Positions 59,601-64,000 of a DNA stretch of 64,000 nt are shown piece after piece; position 1 is the first letter of the stretch, and every line of letters starts with the position of its first letter. The stretch is from Hydrogenophilales bacterium. GTDB taxonomy: Bacteria > Pseudomonadota > Gammaproteobacteria > Burkholderiales > Thiobacillaceae. The DNA lies in NCBI GenBank assembly GCA_016195805.1, contig JACPYT010000015.1, positions 124,001 through 188,000 on the forward strand. Direction: 5' to 3'. The translations under genes and the position numbers were made by a program. Below the pieces are notes generated by a model that saw only the letters and a list, made by a program, of their open reading frames with translations, did not search any database and had not been told where the DNA came from.

Positions 59601-60409
59601 GCCATCTCGAACTGCATGTTCAGCGCGCCCCAACCCTGTTGCGGTTGATACGGCAACGCCAGCCAGGCTGCGAGGCGCGGAAACGACACGCCCGCCACGG
59701 TCGCATCGACGGTACCGTTCCAGCTCTTGAGGTCGTCTACATGGCGTGCGCGCAGTTTCGCCACGACCTCCAGCGGCCGCGCCAGGCTGGCCGGCGGAAT
59801 GGCACGCACTTGCAGGCGATGGGTCCGCAGTACATTGACCAGGGTGAAATCGACCGCCGTCAGGGTGAGCGGCGGGGCGTTGCGCACTTCGTCGAGCCAG
59901 GTGAGCGTGGCACCGCCGGCATGCACCTGCCCCTGTCGCAGCAACCAGCTGGAAAACCCGCTATCCGGGGCGGCCGGATTGACCGGGATGCCGCCGACGT
60001 AGAAATGTCCGTCGCGTGCGCGCCGCACGCCGAGCACCAAGCCTTGAAGTTCGATCCGATTGAAGCGGGGTTCCAGAAACAGCAACGAACGCCAGGCAAA
60101 TGCAGCCTCGAGTTCGGGCAGGTACAGCGCCGGATGGCCCTGCCGGTCATACAGGCGCACGCCCTGCAGACGGAATTCGGGGCGCGCCTGCTGCCACACG
60201 CCCGACACCGCTTCCAGCGTCACCCGCTGCCCCAGCGCGCGCGACATGAGGTTGGCCACCGTGTCGCGGTGCGTGGCGATATTCGGCAACACCCAGAAAT
60301 ACATCAGCGCCGCCACCGTGGCAAAGCCCACGGCAGCCAATGCCAGCAGGGCGACCAGCCAGCGCGAGGCGCGGCGCAGGAACAGGGATAAGGCGGGGGA
60401 AACGGTCAT
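56621..60409 (-). CDS. yhdP: YhdP family AsmA-like protein
   Basis: 1262 residues with one N-terminal membrane helix (WLVALLALAAVGFATVAALMYFWVL) and a huge periplasmic region of repeating beta-strands. Characteristic phrases include LEAVSGVWQQARPEFRLQGVRLYD, DGTAVYRYLPKQ and, at the end, AAQKLLRDPIEEVISQEYMVTGAW. YhdP is one of the AsmA-like proteins that move phospholipids between the membranes in other proteobacteria. It is transcribed in the order yhdP, hydrolase, tldD. Confidence 0.94.
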   Translation of the reverse strand: MTVSPALSLFLRRASRWLVALLALAAVGFATVAALMYFWVLPNIATHRDTVANLMSRALGQRVTLEAVSGVWQQARPEFRLQGVRLYDRQGHPALYLPELEAAFAWRSLLFLEPRFNRIELQGLVLGVRRARDGHFYVGGIPVNPAAPDSGFSSWLLRQGQVHAGGATLTWLDEVRNAPPLTLTAVDFTLVNVLRTHRLQVRAIPPASLARPLEVVAKLRARHVDDLKSWNGTVDATVAGVSFPRLAAWLALPYQPQQGWGALNMQFEMARGALVGVTAALELHDVAAVLGDGLPALRLAQVRGQAMWQRGPEGQRVAFENLRVARPGAPLGAPFNAGVSWGGTSHEITAQALSLGGWQALLPSLPMDEALRARLQTLQPQGHFDLLRFRWDGAQPGLNNFSVAAHFSGLGVTAVDNQPGLSNLSGRIEGDARAGVFEIDSQQMKLSLPGLFREPSFAIDSLHARGKWAKTSRGHRLTLGDLAFANPDMAGTAKGFYELIPGQRGVIDLTAHLSRADGTAVYRYLPKQVGDLTVNWVKQAVVTGHSDDMQLNLKGDLTQFPFDRGNGVFRVDAQVQDGVIDYVPGWPRIDGIRARLLFQGRTMEVTSSQARIYGATLSQVKAVIPDLLHHDEQLRVDGQANGPVQDFIRFANTSPVGGRLHGFTDTLAGSGPMKLALSLQIPLRRSHDTTLAGRLSFQGDTLLPPALPRLDQVRGDINFTGNSLSAKNIAAQFLGGPLRVDTQTRAGQVQILAQGRATATGLTAWLGAAWKDQLSGQAAWRGQLDLEPVGERIRVESDLVGLGSSLPAPLAKAAAQPLPLVATSQPLSDGPLHEVQLGKIVGAIWRSTADGRFGRGEIRFGGRAVMPGEPGLRLAGSGRGLDISGWMGLLPGGDSGQTLPLSAIDLSFDAFDLMGRRYSDVRLQGRTRGGLLRTQVSGRGVNGVLTYRPAGDQPARVSAQFRELTIPARLPPAGTEAGLNMKASDFPMLDVTVDDFRLQDRALGRLEAVAHGAPQGLMIDSLQLTHPDSVFRMSGLWRDSGTGETRADLSLDVLDAGKMLARFGYPDTLKRGTADIQGNATWEGSPADFALSTLAGQLDFKAKSGQFLKIDPGAGKLLGVLSLQSLPRRLNFDFRDIFNEGYAFDDIGATLRIARGVVYSDDFKMRGPAAKVNMSGLADLNQETVQLRVKVIPKLSEGVAVAGALLGGPLAGVGALAAQKLLRDPIEEVISQEYMVTGAWQAPDVQRLSKTKAKTENPVSEP

Positions 60410-60443
60410 AAATTACGGTTCTCGGAACCGCTGATTCTATGCG

Positions 60444-60479
60444 TTTACCCGTGTTTTGCGGCGGCAAGACACGGGTAAA
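60444..60479. other. perfect 11-base-pair hairpin between hslR and yhdP
   Basis: TTTACCCGTGT (60444-60454) is fully complementary to ACACGGGTAAA (60469-60479) around a 14-base loop. It follows the hslR stop on the minus strand. No T run is present, so its action as a terminator is doubtful. Confidence 0.7.
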
Positions 60480-60486
60480 TTCCCGC

Positions 60487-60885
60487 TCATTCGCCCGTGA
60501 AGCGATGGATCTGCCGCCGGTCGCGCTTGGTGGGCCGCCCCTTGATCGCGGCGGCCGGGCTGGCGGCCAGCTTGCGGTCGCTGGCCTGCTGCTGGCGGCG
60601 CGCATGACTGCCCGGGTCTTCCGCGTACAGCGCCTGCGCCGCCGGCGCCGGACCGCGCTGCATGGCCAGGGCCTGCACCGTCAGCATCCATTCGACCTCG
60701 CCGAGGCGAATCTCCAGCCGGTCGCCCGGCTTCACGTCGCGCGCGGGCTTGACGCGCTCACCGTTGAGCTTCACCCGTCCGTTGTCGATCGCCTGGGTGG
60801 CCAGGCTGCGGGTCTTGAAAAAACGCGCCGCCCACAGCCATTTGTCGAGCCGCATGCGGTCGAGCGGCGTTCTGTCAGTCGGCAT
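60487..60885 (-). CDS. hslR: heat-shock RNA-binding protein Hsp15
   Basis: 132 residues with an S4 RNA-binding domain (RLDKWLWAARFFKTRSLATQAIDNGRVKLNGERVKPARDVKPGDRLEI) and a basic C-terminal tail (KGRPTKRDRRQIHRF). Hsp15 binds nascent-chain-bearing 50S subunits and returns them to translation. It overlaps the end of the LysR gene by 11 bases on the same strand, so the two may share a message. Confidence 0.94.
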   Translation of the reverse strand: MPTDRTPLDRMRLDKWLWAARFFKTRSLATQAIDNGRVKLNGERVKPARDVKPGDRLEIRLGEVEWMLTVQALAMQRGPAPAAQALYAEDPGSHARRQQQASDRKLAASPAAAIKGRPTKRDRRQIHRFTGE

Positions 60886-61780
60886 CGATCATCCCCGCAA
60901 ACACCCCGGGCTTCGTCAGCGTCCGCATGAACCAGTCGAGCGCGCGTCCCGCTTCGCCGCTACGCCACGCCAGGTGCAGGGTTTCGCGTGGGTTGCCGCC
61001 GCCCCATTCGCAGCGCACCAGACGGCCGGCTGCCACCTCGTGTTCGGCCAGCCAGCGCGGCAGCGAGCCCACCCCCAGCCCGGCCTGCTGGGCGGCCAGT
61101 TTGCTTGGCAGATCGGCCACCGTCAGGCGGGCCTGCTGCTGCAGCCAGCCCGCGCTGCGCAACGGCAGGTTGCGTGCAGTGTCGGCGATCACCACCGCGC
61201 GGTGCGCCGCAATGTCGGTCTGGCTGAGCGGTTTTTTGAGGCGCGCCAACGGATGCTGCGGTGCCACGCAGAACACGAATTCGACGCTGCCCAACACACG
61301 GGTGCGGAGGCCGCCGCCGGCCGGCGCATCGCCGCCCGCGATCGCCAGGTCGGCGCAACCGGACGCGAGCGCATCCCAGCTGCCCGCCAGCACCTCGTGA
61401 CGCAGCCTGACCTCGGTCGTCCGCCCCTGGCGATAAAATGCATCGAGCACCGGCAACAGCGGCGCGACGGGCAGGATGCCCTCCACCGCCAGGGTGAACT
61501 GCGGCTCCCAGCCGCCCGCCACCTGCCGTGCCTTGTCCTCCAGCGCCTGCGCGGCGCCCAGCAGCGCCCGCCCCTCGTCCAGCAACAGGCGGCCCGCCGG
61601 GGTGAAGCGCGCGCGATGGCCGGAGCGATCGAACAGCAATGCGTCGAGATCGGCTTCGATCTGCTGCACGGCGTAGGTCAGCGAGGACGGCGCGCGCCCC
61701 AGCTCCTCGGCAGCGCGCGCAAACGAGCCTTTGCGGTCGATGGCATCGAGGATGGCCAGCGCCTCCAGGGTCAGCGGCAT
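60875..61780 (-). CDS. LysR family transcriptional regulator
   Basis: 301 residues: an N-terminal winged helix-turn-helix (LEALAILDAIDRKGSFARAAEELGRAPSSLTYAVQQIEADL) and a LysR substrate domain (FTLAVEGILPVAPLLPVLDAFY). Its divergent neighbour encodes a pirin, and the 109-base gap contains a T-N11-A-type palindrome (AACTTGAATTAGTT). It is likely to control the pirin gene (inference). Confidence 0.92.
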   Translation of the reverse strand: MPLTLEALAILDAIDRKGSFARAAEELGRAPSSLTYAVQQIEADLDALLFDRSGHRARFTPAGRLLLDEGRALLGAAQALEDKARQVAGGWEPQFTLAVEGILPVAPLLPVLDAFYRQGRTTEVRLRHEVLAGSWDALASGCADLAIAGGDAPAGGGLRTRVLGSVEFVFCVAPQHPLARLKKPLSQTDIAAHRAVVIADTARNLPLRSAGWLQQQARLTVADLPSKLAAQQAGLGVGSLPRWLAEHEVAAGRLVRCEWGGGNPRETLHLAWRSGEAGRALDWFMRTLTKPGVFAGMIDAD

Positions 61781-61818
61781 GTTCGAATAACTTGAATTAG
61801 TTGATCGAATTGTGCCGG

Positions 61819-61847
61819 TTTTACTCGTTGAAAACCATGCCTATAGT
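61819..61847 (+). promoter_or_regulatory. likely promoter of the pirin gene
   Basis: TTTTAC (61819-61824), 17 bases, TATAGT (61842-61847). The LysR-type palindrome ends about 15 bases upstream of the -35, a usual place for activation. Confidence 0.55.
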
Positions 61848-61889
61848 CACTCCATCGCCTGAACGTCAGGCCAACCGCAGGACTGCATC

Positions 61890-62588
61890 ATGCTCACCGT
61901 ACGCAAATCGTCCGAACGCGGCCATGCCAACCATGGCTGGCTCGACAGTTATCACACCTTCTCGTTTTCGAGTTACCGCGACCCCGACTGGATGGGCTTC
62001 GGCCCCCTGCGCGTGATCAACGACGACCGCATCGCGCCGGGCGCGGGTTTCCCGACCCACAGCCACCAGGACATGGAAATCGTCACCTGGGTGCTGGCGG
62101 GCGCGCTCGAACACAAGGACTCGCTCGGCAACGGCGGCGTGATCCGTCCCGGCGAATTGCAGCGCATGCGCGCCGGGCATGGCATCGCCCACAGCGAGTA
62201 CAACGCGTCGAAGACCGAACCCGTGCATCTGCTGCAGATCTGGATCGAGCCGGATGCCTACGGGTTGGAACCCGGTTACGAACAGATCGCCTTTGCCCCC
62301 GAGAGCCTGCAGGGCCAGCTGCGGCTGATTGCGTCGAACGACGGCCGCGACGGCTCGGTGACGATCCACCAGGATGCCGCCATCCTCGCGGGCCGCCTCG
62401 CGACGGGCGATCGCGTCACCCTGAATGTTGCACCGGGGCGCCGCGCCTGGCTGCATGTGGCGACCGGCCGGGTCAAGGTGCAGGGCTATCCGCTGGAAGC
62501 CGGCGATGCGTTGGCGATCCGTTTCGAATCCGCAGTCGACATCGAAGCGCTGGAACCCAGCGAACTGGTCAGCTTCGACCTTCCCTGA
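61890..62588 (+). CDS. pirin family protein (YhhW-like)
   Basis: 232 residues of the bicupin pirin family: HANHGWLDSYHTFSFSSYRDPDWMGFGPLRVINDD at the start, with metal ligands in FPTHSHQDMEIVTWVLAGALEHKDSLGNGG (three His and a Glu). E. coli YhhW has quercetinase activity; the physiological substrate here is unknown. Divergent LysR regulator upstream. Confidence 0.93.
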   Translation: MLTVRKSSERGHANHGWLDSYHTFSFSSYRDPDWMGFGPLRVINDDRIAPGAGFPTHSHQDMEIVTWVLAGALEHKDSLGNGGVIRPGELQRMRAGHGIAHSEYNASKTEPVHLLQIWIEPDAYGLEPGYEQIAFAPESLQGQLRLIASNDGRDGSVTIHQDAAILAGRLATGDRVTLNVAPGRRAWLHVATGRVKVQGYPLEAGDALAIRFESAVDIEALEPSELVSFDLP

Positions 62589-62595
62589 ACGCTGC

Positions 62596-62646
62596 CGGGG
62601 CTGCGACCGTCCGGCCGCAGCCCCGATACAATTCCCCACTTTTTTT
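62596..62646 (+). terminator. probable terminator after the pirin gene
   Basis: CGGGGCTGCG (62596-62605) pairs perfectly with CGCAGCCCCG (62616-62625). A run of seven T follows 15 bases later, further than normal. The hairpin is the only candidate end between the pirin and reductase genes. Confidence 0.5.
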
Positions 62647-62662
62647 GATGCAAGGACCCGTC

Positions 62663-63232
62663 ATGCCCAAGATTCTCGCTTTTTCCGGCAGCCTCCGCCG
62701 CGACTCCTGGAACCGCAAGCTCATCCGGGCCGCGGTGGACGCCACCCGCGCCGCAGGCGGCGAGGTCACCCTGATCGACTTGGCGGATTATCCGCTGCCG
62801 CTCATGGACGAGGACCTCGAAGCGCGCGACGGTCTGCCCGCCAACGCCCAGCGCCTGAAGGCCCTGTTCAAGTCGCATGATGCCCTGCTGATCGCGAGTC
62901 CCGAATACAACAGCTCGATGCCGCCGCTGCTGAAGAACACGCTCGACTGGGTGTCGCGCGAATGGCAGGGCGAGTCGGGGCTGGTGCCTTACCAGGACAA
63001 GGTCGCCGCCCTCCTCGCCGCCTCGCCCGGCCAGTTCGGCGGCATGCGCATGCTGCCGCACCTGCGCCAGGTCCTGAACACGCTGGGCGTGCTGGTGCTG
63101 CCCGGCCAGTTCTCGCTGCCGCACGCCGAGACCGCGTTCGACGCCGAGAGCGGTGCGCTGAAATCGCCAGCGCGACTACACAGCCTGGTGCTGGAACTGG
63201 TGAACACCACAGCCGCCCTGAAGCAGGCATGA
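62663..63232 (+). CDS. NADPH-dependent FMN reductase family protein
   Basis: 189 residues in the flavodoxin-like fold: ILAFSGSLRRDSWNRKLIRAA, LPLMDEDLEA, LLIASPEYNSSMPPLLKNTLDWVSR and FGGMRMLPHLRQVLNTLGVLVLP. These are the FMN- and quinone-reductase motifs of the ArsH/ChrR-like group. Substrate not shown by sequence. It follows the pirin gene by 74 bases and ends in a strong terminator. Confidence 0.92.
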   Translation: MPKILAFSGSLRRDSWNRKLIRAAVDATRAAGGEVTLIDLADYPLPLMDEDLEARDGLPANAQRLKALFKSHDALLIASPEYNSSMPPLLKNTLDWVSREWQGESGLVPYQDKVAALLAASPGQFGGMRMLPHLRQVLNTLGVLVLPGQFSLPHAETAFDAESGALKSPARLHSLVLELVNTTAALKQA

Positions 63233-63260
63233 AAAAAGCGCCGGTCGCCCGGCGCTTTTT
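63233..63260. terminator. bidirectional intrinsic terminator
   Basis: AAAAAGCGCCGG, short loop, CCGGCGCTTTTT. T runs on both strands serve both the reductase gene and the convergent PEP-CTERM gene. Confidence 0.92.
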
Positions 63261-63278
63261 CTCCGAGGTCTGAGTTGA

Positions 63279-63914
63279 TCAGGCCAGTTTGCGGCGCGCA
63301 GCAAGACCAACCAAACCCAGACCGGCCAGCAGCATGGCGTAGGTATCAGCCTCGGGAACGGGAGCTGATCCGCCGAAATAACCGCTTGTGACCTGGGTAC
63401 TGAGGCCGGCGACATGCGCCGCGAAGTACACGTTGCCCTCGCCCGCGTTTCCGGTTGAGAGGTTCACGTAGTCCAGGGGCGTATCGCCGGAAATGCCCGT
63501 GATGCTGAACATCAGCGGATCCTTGCGGTCATTCCCGGGCCCGTTGACAACAGAGATGAAATTGCCGAAACCGTCCTGATTCATCGTGGACTGCACAGCC
63601 CAGGTTGCGTCCAGCCCGGTGATGTTGGCAGACGACATGCTGAGCGCTGTATTGAAACCGAACGAGTCGATGCCGTAATTGGTGCCCGTGTGGCTGCTCA
63701 GGGGCGCAAGGGTCTGGACGAGAAAATCGATGTTGCCGTTGACGTTGTCCGATATCGTCACCTGGAGAAAATTCTGCCCGTCCAGATAGGGGGAGGCATT
63801 GATATTCGACTGGTCAAGAAAGTAGGAAACGGACAACGCATGCGCGGGCGCGGACGAAAAGGCCGCAACCACAAACAGTGCCGCAAGGGCACCGGGAAAC
63901 TTGATCGCCTTCAT
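63279..63914 (-). CDS. PEP-CTERM sorting-signal protein
   Basis: 211 residues with a signal peptide (ALAALFVVAAFSSAPAHA), a Gly/Asn/Ser-rich beta domain and the C-terminal PEP-CTERM signal VPEADTYAMLLAGLGLVGLAARRK (motif, membrane helix, Arg-rich tail). The signal is cut by an exosortase, which is not in this window. The P-E-P is VPEA-type, an accepted variant. GGAGGAG five bases before ATG 63914 fixes the start. Its role (probably surface- or matrix-associated) is unknown. Confidence 0.9.
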   Translation of the reverse strand: MKAIKFPGALAALFVVAAFSSAPAHALSVSYFLDQSNINASPYLDGQNFLQVTISDNVNGNIDFLVQTLAPLSSHTGTNYGIDSFGFNTALSMSSANITGLDATWAVQSTMNQDGFGNFISVVNGPGNDRKDPLMFSITGISGDTPLDYVNLSTGNAGEGNVYFAAHVAGLSTQVTSGYFGGSAPVPEADTYAMLLAGLGLVGLAARRKLA

Positions 63915-64000
63915 TGTTTCTCCTCCAATGAGCATTCGTATCGATTATTTGTTTATTTTATTTTGGCACGCGAAGCGCACATCCATTTCCCGGTGAATCA

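Noticed and set aside
63963-63980. TGGCACGCGAAGCGCA as a sigma54 promoter
   Set aside because: Spacing is right but the -12 side is weak and it points away from the PEP-CTERM gene, out of the window.

Overview
The window looks like chromosomal DNA of a high-GC betaproteobacterium. The gene order kdsD-kdsC-lptC-lptA-lptB-rpoN-hpf-ptsN-hprK-rapZ, the order ffs ... dnaX-ybaB-recR, a PEP-CTERM protein and an MSHA-type pilus operon together fit a free-living, Thiobacillus-like member of the Nitrosomonadales. The genus is an inference from gene content; no rRNA or other taxonomic marker is present. I see no tRNA, rRNA, CRISPR array, transposase, prophage or plasmid gene.

Layout. 1-4.7 kb: start of a DUF1415 gene, alaS and a conserved gene of unknown function. 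4.8-20 kb: a pilus/secretion locus. It begins with a sigma54-dependent response regulator and continues through an MSHA-type assembly operon (AAA ATPase, secretin, TPR protein, MshE-type motor ATPase, GspF-type platform, PilM/N-, PilO- and PilP-like proteins, a prepilin). A divergent membrane histidine kinase and a major-pilin-like gene behind an exact sigma54 -24/-12 promoter close it. rpoN itself lies 6 kb downstream. 20-30 kb: a Kef-type antiporter, Kdo synthesis and LPS export genes, sigma54, ribosome hibernation factor and the nitrogen-PTS regulatory genes. 30-33 kb: a NusG-domain-II protein, an S-component-like membrane protein, ubiX, a LON-domain protein and a flavin-reductase-fold oxidoreductase. 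33-36 kb: an unrecognised 637-residue protein and an ELM1-like protein. 36-45 kb: small lipoprotein, tcdA, DUF2905, greB, an MFS exporter in visibly less GC-rich DNA, cnoX, purB and several membrane proteins. 44.5-49.4 kb: recR, ybaB, dnaX, pagL, 4.5S RNA and aroG with a Phe-rich leader peptide and attenuator. 49.5-64 kb: a 1243-residue PilZ/DUF1631/degenerate GGDEF-EAL protein, tldD, a nitrilase-family hydrolase, yhdP, hslR, a LysR/pirin divergent pair, an FMN reductase and a PEP-CTERM protein.

How parts connect. The histidine kinase, response regulator, rpoN and the pilin sigma54 promoter make a plausible complete switch for pilin expression. The motor ATPase carries an MshEN-type (cyclic-di-GMP-binding) N-terminus, so pilus activity may also respond to c-di-GMP. 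kdsD, kdsC, lptCAB and pagL all act on LPS.

The most unusual non-coding material is a family of three intergenic elements (6278-6543, 29088-29349, 45516-45708). Each begins at a stop codon, is closed by its own 21-30 bp terminal inverted repeat and holds two inner arms whose hairpin stems differ in sequence between copies but stay paired, as expected for a conserved structure. Two very large palindromic repeats (12486-12903 and 53483-54088), a REP-like repeat that supplies or overlaps start codons (22006-22097, 37236-37281) and a Phe attenuator upstream of aroG are further items worth checking.
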